A stretch of DNA of 25,058 nucleotides from JBNKHH01 sp050290245. GTDB taxonomy: Bacteria > Pseudomonadota > Alphaproteobacteria > Rhodobacterales > Rhodobacteraceae. Positions 6,129 through 13,921 of the stretch are shown one piece after another. The position numbers and the translations under genes are program-made. The stretch covers positions 1 through 25,058 of the forward strand of contig JBNKHH010000057.1 in NCBI GenBank assembly GCA_050290245.1, given 5' to 3'. The notes below the pieces were generated by a model, which saw only the letters and a list, made by a program, of their open reading frames with translations, made no database searches and was not told the origin of the DNA. The stretch's first letter is position 1. The number at the start of each line of letters is the position of its first letter.

Positions 6129-6359
6129 ATGCCCAAGCGTATCCTTCAGGGCGTCGTAACTTCGGACGCCAACGCACAGACCGTCACTGTTTCGGTCGAG
6201 CGCCGTTTCAAGCACCCTCTGCTGCACAAGACTGTTCGTAAGTCCAAGAAATACCGGGCTCACGACGAAAACGACACCTTCAAGGTGGGCGACCAGGTTC
6301 GCATCCAGGAATGCGCGCCGAAGTCCAAGACGAAACGCTGGGAGGTGATTGCCGAATAA
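6129..6359 (+). CDS. rpsQ: Small ribosomal subunit protein uS17 (S17)
   Basis: A 76-residue protein starting MPKRILQGVVTSDANAQTVT. It continues through RRFKHPLLHKTVRKSKKYRAHDE to GDQVRIQECAPKSKTKRWEV, all diagnostic for S17. S17 is an OB-fold protein that binds 16S rRNA early in assembly of the 30S body. It starts 4 nt after rpmC. The following 78-nt spacer before rplN is longer than elsewhere in the cluster. That spacer holds a small stem (TTTCG at 6370-6374 with CGAAA at 6382-6386), too weak to call a terminator. Confidence 0.98.
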   Translation: MPKRILQGVVTSDANAQTVTVSVERRFKHPLLHKTVRKSKKYRAHDENDTFKVGDQVRIQECAPKSKTKRWEVIAE

Positions 6360-6437
6360 GGCAGTCTCCTTTCGGTTTGAGCGAAACCCCGGGGTCGATG
6401 TCCTGACAAGGCGGCTCCGGAAGTCGGGAGAAACCAA

Positions 6438-6806
6438 ATGATCCAGATGCAGACCAATCTGGATGTTGCTGACAACTCCGGCGCACGCCGGGTTCAGTGC
6501 ATCAAGGTCCTGGGTGGTTCCAAGCGCAAATACGCGTCCGTGGGCGACATCATCGTCGTCTCGGTCAAGGAAGCCATCCCGCGCGGCCGCGTTAAGAAAG
6601 GTGACGTCCGCAAGGCCGTCGTCGTGCGCACCGCCAAGGAAGTCCGTCGCGAAGACGGCACCGCGATCCGTTTCGATCGCAACGCAGCAGTCATCCTGAA
6701 CAACAACAACGAGCCGGTTGGTACCCGTATCTTTGGCCCGGTTGTCCGTGAACTGCGCGCGAAGAACTTCATGAAGATCATCTCGCTTGCTCCGGAGGTG
6801 CTGTAA
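6438..6806 (+). CDS. rplN: Large ribosomal subunit protein uL14 (L14)
   Basis: A 122-residue protein starting MIQMQTNLDVADNSGARRVQ. It has the conserved KGDVRKAVVVRTAKEVRREDG and FDRNAAVILNNNNEPVGTRI segments. L14 is one of the most conserved 50S proteins; it forms inter-subunit bridges and is the binding site of the silencing factor RsfS. A purine-rich GTCGGGAGAAACC precedes the ATG. It is followed by rplX after one base. No deviation from the family was seen. Confidence 0.98.
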   Translation: MIQMQTNLDVADNSGARRVQCIKVLGGSKRKYASVGDIIVVSVKEAIPRGRVKKGDVRKAVVVRTAKEVRREDGTAIRFDRNAAVILNNNNEPVGTRIFGPVVRELRAKNFMKIISLAPEVL

Positions 6807-6807
6807 G

Positions 6808-7112
6808 ATGGCTGCTAAACTCCGCAAAGGCGACAAGGTCGTCGTGCTGGCCGGCAAGGACAAGGGCAAAGAGGGTGAGATCACCCAGGTTCTGCCCGCG
6901 AAAGGCAAGGCCGTCGTGGAAGGCGTGAACATCGCCATCCGTCACACGCGTCAGACCCCGAACAACCAGGGTGGACGTCAGCCGGTCGCTGTGCCGATCG
7001 ACCTGTCGAACCTGGCGCTTCTGGATGCAAACGGCAAAGCCACCCGCGTCGGTTTCCGCGAGGAAGACGGCAAGAAGGTGCGTTTCGCCAAGACCACGGG
7101 GGACGCGATCTG

Positions 7113-7113
<1 letters not shown>
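6808..7113 (+). CDS. rplX: Large ribosomal subunit protein uL24 (L24)
   Basis: A 101-residue protein. The KOW motif near the N-terminus (LRKGDKVVVLAGKDKGKEGE, residues 5-24) and the segment VEGVNIAIRHTRQTPNNQGG are typical. L24 is an assembly-initiator protein that binds the 5' end of 23S rRNA. The start is the ATG at 6808, one base after the rplN stop; the open frame extends 7 codons upstream into rplN, and the GGAGG at 6794-6798 within rplN serves as ribosome-binding site. Its TGA stop overlaps the ATG of rplE by one base, which supports coupled translation. Confidence 0.98.
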
Positions 7114-7676
<563 letters not shown>

Positions 7677-7694
7677 GCCTGGGAGAGTAAAGAC

Positions 7695-8000
7695 ATGGCA
7701 AAGAAATCCATGATCGAACGCGAAAAGAAGCGGGCCAAGCTGGTCGAGCAATACGCTGCCAAGCGTGCCGCTTTGAAAGAAATCGCGAATGATGAATCGA
7801 AGCCGATGGAAGAGCGTTTCAAGGCCCGCCTGAAATTGGCGAAACTGCCGCGCAACTCTTCTGCAACTCGTCTTCACAACCGTTGCCAGCTGACGGGGCG
7901 TCCGCACGCCTATTACCGCAAGCTGAAAATGTCGCGGATCGCGCTCAGGGATCTTGGCTCTGCCGGCCAAATCCCGGGCATGGTCAAGTCGAGCTGGTAA
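7695..8000 (+). CDS. rpsN: Small ribosomal subunit protein uS14 (S14), zinc-free type
   Basis: A 101-residue protein starting MAKKSMIEREKKRAKLVEQY, with the C-terminal core NRCQLTGRPHAYYRKLKMSR and GQIPGMVKSSW. It has a single Cys and lacks the CXXC pairs of the zinc-binding form, so it is the long zinc-independent S14 typical of proteobacteria. S14 is a late-assembly protein of the 30S head. It lies between rplE and rpsH with 18- and 12-nt spacers and is part of the spc block. Confidence 0.98.
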   Translation: MAKKSMIEREKKRAKLVEQYAAKRAALKEIANDESKPMEERFKARLKLAKLPRNSSATRLHNRCQLTGRPHAYYRKLKMSRIALRDLGSAGQIPGMVKSSW

Positions 8001-8012
8001 GGAGGAATTGAA

Positions 8013-8405
8013 ATGAACGATCCTCTCGGTGATATGCTGACCCGCATCCGCAATGCGCAGATGCGTGGCAAATCCACCACCCTGACCCCGGCGTCCAAGC
8101 TGCGGAAATGGGTTCTCGATGTGCTGGCCGACGAAGGCTATATCCGTGGTTACGAAGAAACCACGGGCGCCGACGGCCACCCGGCCATCGAGATCAGCCT
8201 CAAGTACTATGAAGGCACCCCGGTCATTCGCGAACTCAAGCGTGTGTCCAAGCCTGGCCGTCGTGTCTATATGGGTGTCAAGGACATCCCGCAGGTGCGC
8301 CAAGGTCTTGGTGTTTCGATCGTCTCGACGCCCAAGGGCGTGATGTCGGACGCAGCGGCTCGCTCTGCCAATGTTGGCGGCGAAGTCCTCTGCACCGTCT
8401 TCTAA
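8013..8405 (+). CDS. rpsH: Small ribosomal subunit protein uS8 (S8)
   Basis: A 130-residue protein starting MNDPLGDMLTRIRNAQMRGK, ending with the family signature GLGVSIVSTPKGVMSDAAAR and GGEVLCTVF. S8 binds helix 21 of 16S rRNA and is a central organiser of the 30S platform. In E. coli it also represses the spc operon by binding the rplE region; I did not establish a matching S8 site here. AAGGAGG (7999-8005, running out of the rpsN stop codon) precedes the start. Confidence 0.98.
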   Translation: MNDPLGDMLTRIRNAQMRGKSTTLTPASKLRKWVLDVLADEGYIRGYEETTGADGHPAIEISLKYYEGTPVIRELKRVSKPGRRVYMGVKDIPQVRQGLGVSIVSTPKGVMSDAAARSANVGGEVLCTVF

Positions 8406-8417
8406 GGAGGTCTGGTA

Positions 8418-8951
8418 ATGTCTCGTATTGGGAAAAAACCGGTCGCTCTGCCCTCGGGTGTTGATGCATCCGTCTCGGGTCAGACCGTGACCGTCAAGGG
8501 CCCGAAGGGCCAGCGGACCTTCACCGCAACCGACGATGTGAACATCGCCGTTGCCGATGGCGCCGTTTCGATCGAACCTCGCGGTTCGTCCAAGCGTGCC
8601 CGTCAGCAGTGGGGTATGTCGCGCACCATGGTCGCCAACCTGGTGACCGGCGTCACCGACGGTTTCAAGAAAGAGCTTGAGATCAACGGTGTCGGTTACC
8701 GGGCCCAAGCCCAGGGCAACAAGCTGACCCTGAACCTTGGCCTGTCGCACGACGTTGTCTTTGACGTACCGGACGGGGTGACCGTCACGACGCCGAAGAA
8801 CACGCAGATCGTCGTCGAAGGTATCGACCAGCAACTGGTCGGCCAGGTTGCGGCGAACATCCGTGAGTGGCGCAAACCCGAGCCCTACAAGGGCAAGGGC
8901 ATCAAGTATTCCGACGAATATATCTTCCGCAAGGAAGGTAAGAAGAAGTAA
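8418..8951 (+). CDS. rplF: Large ribosomal subunit protein uL6 (L6)
   Basis: A 177-residue protein starting MSRIGKKPVALPSGVDASVS. It has two tandem L6 domains. The C-terminal signature PEPYKGKGIKYSDEYIFRKE is diagnostic. L6 lies near the base of the L7/L12 stalk by the sarcin-ricin loop. The start follows AAGGAGG (8404-8410) overlapping the end of rpsH. An 11-nt spacer leads to rplR. No abnormality was seen. Confidence 0.98.
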   Translation: MSRIGKKPVALPSGVDASVSGQTVTVKGPKGQRTFTATDDVNIAVADGAVSIEPRGSSKRARQQWGMSRTMVANLVTGVTDGFKKELEINGVGYRAQAQGNKLTLNLGLSHDVVFDVPDGVTVTTPKNTQIVVEGIDQQLVGQVAANIREWRKPEPYKGKGIKYSDEYIFRKEGKKK

Positions 8952-8962
8952 GGACCGGACAT

Positions 8963-9322
8963 ATGGCACTTTCCAAAAGAGAGCTGTTCCAGAAGCGCCG
9001 TCAGCGCGTCCGGAACAAACTTCGCAAGGTCAACACGGGCAAGCCTCGGCTGTCGGTGCACCGTTCGAACAAGAACATCAGCGTTCAGCTGATCGACGAC
9101 GTTCAGGGTGTGACGCTGGCCTCTGCTTCGAGCCTGGAAAAAGACCTGGGCGTTGTCGGCAAGAACAACGTGGAAGCTGCGGCCAAGGTTGGTCAGGCGA
9201 TCGCCGAGCGCGCCAAGAAGGCGGGCATCGAAGAGGCCTATTTCGACCGTGGCGGTTTCCTGTTCCACGGCAAGGTCAAGGCTCTGGCCGACGCAGCGCG
9301 CGAAGGCGGGCTGAAGCTCTAA
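8963..9322 (+). CDS. rplR: Large ribosomal subunit protein uL18 (L18)
   Basis: A 119-residue protein. The start MALSKRELFQKRRQRVRNKL, then GKPRLSVHRSNKNISVQLID and the C-terminal FDRGGFLFHGKVKALADAAR, identify L18. It binds 5S rRNA together with L5 and L25. Unlike the rest of the spc block, its 3' side is a 146-nt spacer rich in alternative hairpins (9332-9395) before rpsE. Expression of the downstream genes could therefore be tuned at this point. Confidence 0.98.
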   Translation: MALSKRELFQKRRQRVRNKLRKVNTGKPRLSVHRSNKNISVQLIDDVQGVTLASASSLEKDLGVVGKNNVEAAAKVGQAIAERAKKAGIEEAYFDRGGFLFHGKVKALADAAREGGLKL

Positions 9323-9331
9323 CAAGCCTTT

Positions 9332-9395
9332 GCGGGGCGCACCATGACTGTGCACCCCGCGTAACGATTGTAGGGTGCACATTTCTGGTGCGCCT
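9332..9395 (+). promoter_or_regulatory. Mutually exclusive hairpins between rplR and rpsE
   Basis: Three pairings compete. GCGGGGCGCA (9332-9341) pairs with TGCACCCCGC (9351-9360), one mismatch. GTGCACCC (9350-9357) pairs exactly with GGGTGCAC (9373-9380). GGTGCAC (9374-9380) pairs with GTGCGCC (9388-9394) with one G-U. Such overlapping pairings resemble an attenuator or a cluster of a repeated palindrome. No T-run follows, so simple termination is unlikely. Confidence 0.45.
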
Positions 9396-9468
9396 TCGAT
9401 GACCGGGGCCCTTGGGCACTTCGGTTGGACAAACGGGCGCAAGCCCAGGAAATGAAATAGGAGGCCAG

Positions 9469-10065
9469 ATGGCCAGAGAACCCAATCAGCGAGGCGGCAA
9501 CCAGCGTGGCGGTCGTCGCGAGCGCGAGGAAGCACCGGAATTCGCCGACCGCCTGGTCGCGATCAACCGCGTGTCCAAGACGGTTAAAGGTGGTAAGCGT
9601 TTCGGCTTTGCCGCCCTGGTCGTCGTCGGTGACCAGAAGGGCCGTGTCGGCTTTGGAAAAGGTAAGGCCAAGGAGGTCCCCGAGGCCATCCGCAAGGCCA
9701 CCGAGCAAGCCAAGCGTCAGATGATCCGTGTGCCCTTGAAAGAGGGTCGCACCCTGCACCACGACATCGAGGGCCGTCACGGCGCCGGTCGTGTCGTTAT
9801 GCGCACCGCTCCGACTGGTACCGGTATTATCGCCGGTGGTCCGATGCGCGCAGTCTTCGAAATGCTGGGTATGCACGACGTCGTCGCCAAGTCGATTGGC
9901 TCGCAGAACCCCTATAACATGATCCGCGCTACCATCGACGGCCTTCAGAAAGAAGCGTCGCCCCGTTCGGTAGCGCAGCGTCGTGGCAAGAAGGTTGCCG
10001 ACATCCTTCCCAAGCGGGACGATGCCCCGGCTGCTGAAGCCACAGCCGAGACCGAGGAGGCCTGA
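9469..10065 (+). CDS. rpsE: Small ribosomal subunit protein uS5 (S5)
   Basis: A 198-residue protein. The S5 N-terminal double-stranded RNA-binding-like domain is in FADRLVAINRVSKTVKGGKR and GKGKAKEVPEAIRKATEQAK. The C-terminal domain includes GTGIIAGGPMRAVFEMLG. S5 lines the mRNA entry channel and affects decoding fidelity. The N-terminus has a polar, Arg/Gly-rich extension (MAREPNQRGGNQRGGRRERE) and the C-terminus an acidic Ala/Glu tail. The start at 9469 follows a strong AGGAGG (9459-9464); the upstream open frame is spacer. Confidence 0.98.
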   Translation: MAREPNQRGGNQRGGRREREEAPEFADRLVAINRVSKTVKGGKRFGFAALVVVGDQKGRVGFGKGKAKEVPEAIRKATEQAKRQMIRVPLKEGRTLHHDIEGRHGAGRVVMRTAPTGTGIIAGGPMRAVFEMLGMHDVVAKSIGSQNPYNMIRATIDGLQKEASPRSVAQRRGKKVADILPKRDDAPAAEATAETEEA

Positions 10066-10067
10066 TC

Positions 10068-10256
10068 ATGGCAAAAACGATTGTCGTCAAGCAGGTCGGT
10101 TCGCCGATCCGCCGCCCGTCCAAGCAGCGCCAGACGCTGATCGGCCTGGGCCTGAACAAGATGCACAAGACCCGCGAGCTGGAAGACACCCCTTCGGTCC
10201 GCGGCATGGTCAACTCGATCCCGCATCTGGTGGAAATCGTCGAAGAGCGCGGCTGA
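10068..10256 (+). CDS. rpmD: Large ribosomal subunit protein uL30 (L30)
   Basis: A 62-residue protein, MAKTIVVKQVGSPIRRPSKQ, continuing RQTLIGLGLNKMHKTRELED, which is the complete L30 fold. L30 is a small peripheral 50S protein and is absent from some bacteria. It starts 2 nt after rpsE and uses GAGG at the end of that gene as ribosome-binding site. A strong terminator follows at 10281-10309. This ends the second ribosomal block, whereas in most bacteria rplO follows immediately. Confidence 0.98.
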   Translation: MAKTIVVKQVGSPIRRPSKQRQTLIGLGLNKMHKTRELEDTPSVRGMVNSIPHLVEIVEERG

Positions 10257-10280
10257 GCGTTTTTTCAGACGTTTGGAAAG

Positions 10281-10309
10281 CGCCCCTTTTCGGGGCGTTT
10301 TTCTTTTCT
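10281..10309 (+). terminator. Intrinsic terminator after rpmD
   Basis: CGCCCC (10281-10286), loop TTTTC, GGGGCG (10292-10297), then TTTTTCTTTTCTT. The stem is preceded by AAAG and followed by a long T-rich tract. It should end transcripts from the rpmC-rpmD block before the prepilin-peptidase-like gene. Confidence 0.85.
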
Positions 10310-10426
10310 TATCGTGCCCCGTGACCGACGCTTGTGCAGGGAAGCTGCACAATCTTGGACGGTTCGGTCCTGAAACCGCCACAATCGGCGCAGATTGTTT
10401 GTCGGCGTCAATCAAACGGAACAGCC

Positions 10427-11179
10427 ATGCCGCTCTACGATCTCTTGCTGGTGACGACGGCGATTCTTGTCGTCCTGGCGCCCATGCACGCAAGTTTCCT
10501 GCAGTGTTGGGCGGACCGGGCGCGCGAGGGGGATACCTGTGGTGCGCCCCAGGGTCGATCGCACTGCGATTCCTGCGGCAAGACGCTGGCCTCGGTCGAT
10601 CTGGTTCCAATCCTGGGCTGGCTATGGAATCGGGGCAGGGCGCGGTGTTGCGGAGCGCCGTTGCATCCGACGTTGTTGTATTCGGAACTGTTGATCCTGC
10701 TGGTCGCAATCTGGGGTGCAGTGGTCGTGCCCGTTCAGTTCGCGATTCCGACCGTCTTTCTGGCTTCGGGCTTGCAGGCGGTGGTCTTGCTGACCGGACC
10801 TTGTCCCAAGGTGGCGCGCATGTTCGCGGCGGCATTGGCCGTCATGGGACTTGCGGTCACGATGGTGTTGCTGCCCGGCTATCTGTTGACCCATGCAGGG
10901 GCGACCCTTTTGGGGCTGGCATTGTGGCTGGCGGCGCGGATGCAGCGCGCGGTCGCTCCCGACGCTTTGTTCCTGCTGGCACCGGCGGGGGCTTTCACCG
11001 GCTTTCTCGGCCTGGCCTTGATCTGTTTCATCGGCATCCCGGCAGCGCTGTTGTTCAGGGTCGCAAAGCCCCTTTTCTATCCCGCCGACAGACGTCGCCC
11101 GGTTATGCCGGCGGAGGCGGTGGTCTTTGGGCTGGCTGCAGCCATCTGGGTGGTTTGGCTGTATTACGGTGTCATCTGA
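10427..11179 (+). CDS. Degenerate prepilin-peptidase-like (A24 family) membrane protein
   Basis: A 250-residue polytopic membrane protein. Residues 44-88 resemble the N-terminal Cys-rich cytoplasmic domain of type IV prepilin peptidases: GRSHCDSCGKTLASVDLVPI, then RGRARCCGAPL and LLYSEL. The first Cys pair (C47, C50) is kept. In the second pair the first Cys appears replaced (GRARCCG where GRCXXCG is expected). The C-terminal part has APDALFLLAPAGAFTGF, matching the GXGDXKLLAALGAXXG region with Asp179 retained, but the Gly residues are lost and I cannot find the first catalytic Asp. It may be an inactive or altered peptidase. The start at 10427 is chosen because hydrophobic sequence begins there (MPLYDLLLVTTAILVVLAPM). 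It sits alone between a terminator and rplO. Confidence 0.7.
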   Translation: MPLYDLLLVTTAILVVLAPMHASFLQCWADRAREGDTCGAPQGRSHCDSCGKTLASVDLVPILGWLWNRGRARCCGAPLHPTLLYSELLILLVAIWGAVVVPVQFAIPTVFLASGLQAVVLLTGPCPKVARMFAAALAVMGLAVTMVLLPGYLLTHAGATLLGLALWLAARMQRAVAPDALFLLAPAGAFTGFLGLALICFIGIPAALLFRVAKPLFYPADRRRPVMPAEAVVFGLAAAIWVVWLYYGVI

Positions 11180-11235
11180 CGACAGGTCGCGCCGCCGGGA
11201 CGAATTGCGCCGCGAATCCTCTTGAACCGCACTGT

Positions 11236-11254
11236 GGGGACGTCTATACGCCCC
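11236..11254 (+). promoter_or_regulatory. Hairpin with TCTATA loop upstream of rplO
   Basis: GGGG (11236-11239), bulged A, CG, loop TCTATA, CG, CCCC (11251-11254). It lies 87 nt before the rplO start. The loop core TCTA and the G/C-only stem resemble the hairpins before rplB (938-951) and rpmC (5813-5827). Just downstream, GGTC-GAAA-GACC near 11259-11270 can form a second small hairpin. Confidence 0.35.
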
Positions 11255-11341
11255 CGGTGGTCGAAAGACCTGAAATGAATCAAGAAACGCCGTGGCCGCC
11301 CATGTTCGCTTCGGGGGCGCGTCCGGCAAAGGAGAAGCGAT

Positions 11342-11815
11342 ATGAAACTGAATGAACTTCGGGACAATCCCGGCGCGACCAAGAAACGCAAGCGCGTTGG
11401 CCGAGGCCCCGGCTCGGGCACCGGCAAAACCGCCGGTCGCGGGATCAAGGGTCAGAAATCCCGTTCGGGTGTGGCGATCAACGGTTACGAAGGTGGCCAG
11501 ATGCCGCTGTACCAGCGTCTGCCCAAGCGTGGCTTTAACAAGCCGAACCGCAAACAGTACGCCGTTGTGAACCTGGGCCTGATCCAGAAATTCATCGACG
11601 ACAAGAAGATCGACGCCAAGAAAGACATCACCGAAGACGTCCTGGTCGAGTCCGGCCTGGTGCGCCGCAAGAAGGACGGTATCCGCGTCCTGGCCAAGGG
11701 TGAATTCTCGGCCAAGTCGACCATCGCCGTTACCGGCGCTTCGAAGTCCGCGATTGCGGCGGTCGAGAAAGCCGGCGGCTCTCTGACGGTCACATCCGCG
11801 TCGGCAGCCGAGTAA
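11342..11815 (+). CDS. rplO: Large ribosomal subunit protein uL15 (L15)
   Basis: A 157-residue protein starting MKLNELRDNPGATKKRKRVG. It has the Gly/Arg-rich GRGPGSGTGKTAGRGIKGQK and YEGGQMPLYQRLPKRGF, diagnostic of L15, whose extended N-terminus reaches deep into 23S rRNA. AAAGGAGAAG (11329-11338) gives a good ribosome-binding site. It is separated from rpmD by a terminator and the peptidase-like gene, so it opens a third block (rplO-secY-adk) that likely has its own promoter between 11180 and 11340; none could be assigned with confidence. Confidence 0.98.
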   Translation: MKLNELRDNPGATKKRKRVGRGPGSGTGKTAGRGIKGQKSRSGVAINGYEGGQMPLYQRLPKRGFNKPNRKQYAVVNLGLIQKFIDDKKIDAKKDITEDVLVESGLVRRKKDGIRVLAKGEFSAKSTIAVTGASKSAIAAVEKAGGSLTVTSASAAE

Positions 11816-11822
11816 ACGGCTT

Positions 11823-11846
11823 GTGGGCGGCGGAGCTGCCGCCTAC
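11823..11846 (+). promoter_or_regulatory. First hairpin between rplO and secY
   Basis: GTGGGCGGC (11823-11831) pairs with GCCGCCTAC (11838-11846) over 9 bp, one G-U, with loop GGAGCT. No T-run follows. It starts 7 nt after the rplO stop and is the first of two stable stems in a 103-nt spacer. Confidence 0.5.
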
Positions 11847-11865
11847 ATGATTAAGCAGTTTTCCA

Positions 11866-11895
11866 CGCCGCCGACCGGGGAACGGGTCGGCGGCG
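11866..11895 (+). promoter_or_regulatory. Second hairpin between rplO and secY
   Basis: An exact 11-bp stem, CGCCGCCGACC (11866-11876) with GGTCGGCGGCG (11885-11895), and an 8-nt loop. It lies 23 nt before the secY start and is followed by only two T residues, so it is more likely a processing, stability or partial-attenuation element than a full terminator. It could lower secY relative to ribosomal protein output. Confidence 0.55.
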
Positions 11896-11918
11896 TTCGC
11901 ACATAAGAGAGGCCGACC

Positions 11919-13280
11919 ATGGCATCCGCAGCAGAGCAAATGGCATCCAACGTCAGTTGGGGCATGCTTGGTAAAGCAACCGAGCTTCGCCAGCGTCTAT
12001 TATTCACCATCGGTCTTCTGATCGTTTATCGCCTGGGCACCTATATCCCGGTTCCGGGCATCGACGGTCAGGCGTTGCGTGATTTCATGGACCAGGCGGC
12101 GGGCGGAATCGCGGGCGTCCTGGGCATGTTTACCGGCGGCGCGCTGAGCCGGATGGGCATCTTTGCCCTGGGCATCATGCCGTACATCTCGGCCTCGATC
12201 ATCGTGCAGCTTCTGGGCGCGACCTGGGGGCCGCTTCAGCAGTTGAAGAAAGAGGGTGAGCAGGGGCGCCGCAAGATCACCCAGTACACCCGCTATGGCA
12301 CCGTTCTTTTGGCCACCGTGCAGGCCTATGGCCTGGCCGTGTCGATGGAGGCGGGCGACCTTGTGACCGATCCGGGCTGGTTCTTCCGCATTTCGACCAT
12401 TGTGACGCTGGTGGGCGGTACCATGTTCCTGATGTGGCTGGGCGAGCAGATCACCGCGCGGGGTGTAGGCAACGGTATTTCGCTGATCATCTACGTGGGT
12501 ATCGTGGCCGAACTACCGCGCGTCTTTGCCCAGTTCTTTGCGCAGGGCCGCGCCGGTGCCATGCCGACGGGCGTTCTGCTGGGCGTGTTGGCGATGGTGT
12601 TCGCGACGCTGGTGTTCGTGGTCTTCATGGAGCGAAGTCTGCGAAAGATCCACATCCAGTACCCACGACGCCAGGTCGGCATGAAGGTCTATGACGGCGG
12701 GTCCAGCCACCTGCCGATCAAGGTGAACCCGGCAGGGGTGATCCCGGCGATCTTTGCCTCGTCGCTGTTGCTCCTGCCGACGACGCTGAGCACATTCTCG
12801 GGCAACAATGCCGGTCCGGTGATGAGTTGGATCCTGGCCTATTTCGGCCCCGGTCAGCCGCTGTACCTGTTGTTCTTCACGTCGATGATCGTCTTCTTCA
12901 CGTACTTCTACACGCTGAACGTGTCGTTCAAGCCCGATGAAGTGGCCGACAACCTGAAGAACCAGAACGGCTTCGTTCCCGGTATCCGTCCGGGCAAGAA
13001 GACCGAGGAATATCTTGAATACGTCGTGCGCCGTCTCTTGGTGCTGGGCGGTGCCTATCTGGCGCTTGTCTGCCTGATCCCAGAGATCGTCCGCGGCAAT
13101 TTGGCGATCACCGCCTATTTTGGCGGCACGTCGATTTTGATTATTGTCTCGGTCGGTATGGACTTTATTCAGCAGGTGCAGTCGCATTTGCTGGCGCACC
13201 AGTATGAAGGCCTGATCGAGAAATCCCAACTGCGCGGCAAAAAGCGCGGTGGGAAGGGAAGAGGGACCGCAAAACGATGA
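11919..13280 (+). CDS. secY: Protein translocase channel subunit SecY
   Basis: A 453-residue polytopic inner-membrane protein, the standard length. Signature segments are RLGTYIPVPGIDGQALRDFM near the N-terminus, GIMPYISASIIVQLL (transmembrane 2), GNGISLIIYVGI, and the C-terminal QVQSHLLAHQYEGLIEKSQL. SecY forms the protein-conducting channel with SecE and SecG and docks SecA and ribosomes. The start at 11919 is preceded by AAGAGAGG. Its TGA overlaps the adk start by 4 nt (ATGA). The basic tail KKRGGKGRGTAKR is usual. Confidence 0.98.
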   Translation: MASAAEQMASNVSWGMLGKATELRQRLLFTIGLLIVYRLGTYIPVPGIDGQALRDFMDQAAGGIAGVLGMFTGGALSRMGIFALGIMPYISASIIVQLLGATWGPLQQLKKEGEQGRRKITQYTRYGTVLLATVQAYGLAVSMEAGDLVTDPGWFFRISTIVTLVGGTMFLMWLGEQITARGVGNGISLIIYVGIVAELPRVFAQFFAQGRAGAMPTGVLLGVLAMVFATLVFVVFMERSLRKIHIQYPRRQVGMKVYDGGSSHLPIKVNPAGVIPAIFASSLLLLPTTLSTFSGNNAGPVMSWILAYFGPGQPLYLLFFTSMIVFFTYFYTLNVSFKPDEVADNLKNQNGFVPGIRPGKKTEEYLEYVVRRLLVLGGAYLALVCLIPEIVRGNLAITAYFGGTSILIIVSVGMDFIQQVQSHLLAHQYEGLIEKSQLRGKKRGGKGRGTAKR

Positions 13281-13921
13281 ATATTATTCTCCTCGGACCG
13301 CCGGGGGCAGGTAAAGGCACGCAGGCGCGTTTTCTGGAAGACGAGCGCGGCATGGTGCAGTTGTCGACAGGCGACATGCTGCGAGAAGCGCGGACTTCGG
13401 GCACCGAGATGGGGCTGAAGGTTGCGGCGATCATGGACGCGGGCGAGCTTGTCACGGACGAGATCGTGATCGGTCTGATCGAGGAGAAGCTTCAGTCGGC
13501 TGAAGGCAACGGATTCATTTTTGACGGTTTTCCGCGCACGCTGGCCCAGGCCGATGCACTTGGCGAATTGCTTGAGGCCAATGGCCAGGGGCTGGACGCC
13601 GTGGTCGAGATGCGCGTCGACGACGACGCGCTGGTGGCGCGGATCACCGCACGGTCGACCTGTGCCGGATGCGGCGAGGTCTATAACGACATCACCAAGC
13701 CGATCCCGTCGGATGGCAAGTGTACAAACTGTGGTAATACCGAGTTCAAGCGCCGCGCCGACGACAACGAGGAAAGCCTCAAGACCCGGTTGATGGAGTA
13801 TTACAAGAAGACGTCTCCGCTGATCGGGTATTACTACCACGCCGGATCGCTGAGGCCCGTGAATGGACTGGGCGAGATCGACGAGGTGCGGGCCGAGATC
13901 GCGGGTGTTTTGGACGCCTGA
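13277..13921 (+). CDS. adk: Adenylate kinase, Cys4 zinc-LID type
   Basis: A 214-residue protein catalysing ATP + AMP = 2 ADP. The P-loop GPPGAGKGT is at residues 7-15, STGDMLR at 30-36 and FDGFPRT at 82-88. The LID domain has four Cys (C129, C132, C149, C152), so it should bind structural zinc, unlike the E. coli enzyme. It overlaps secY by 4 nt, as is usual for this gene pair. The stop codon directly abuts the stop codon of the opposite-strand sulfotransferase gene with no spacer and no terminator, so convergent transcripts must overlap. Confidence 0.98.
   Translation: MNIILLGPPGAGKGTQARFLEDERGMVQLSTGDMLREARTSGTEMGLKVAAIMDAGELVTDEIVIGLIEEKLQSAEGNGFIFDGFPRTLAQADALGELLEANGQGLDAVVEMRVDDDALVARITARSTCAGCGEVYNDITKPIPSDGKCTNCGNTEFKRRADDNEESLKTRLMEYYKKTSPLIGYYYHAGSLRPVNGLGEIDEVRAEIAGVLDA

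Noticed and set aside
10273..11355. 360-codon plus-strand frame overlapping the prepilin-peptidase-like gene
   Set aside because: It begins inside the rpmD terminator and runs into rplO. The alternative frame has clear membrane helices and a family motif, so this one is a shadow.
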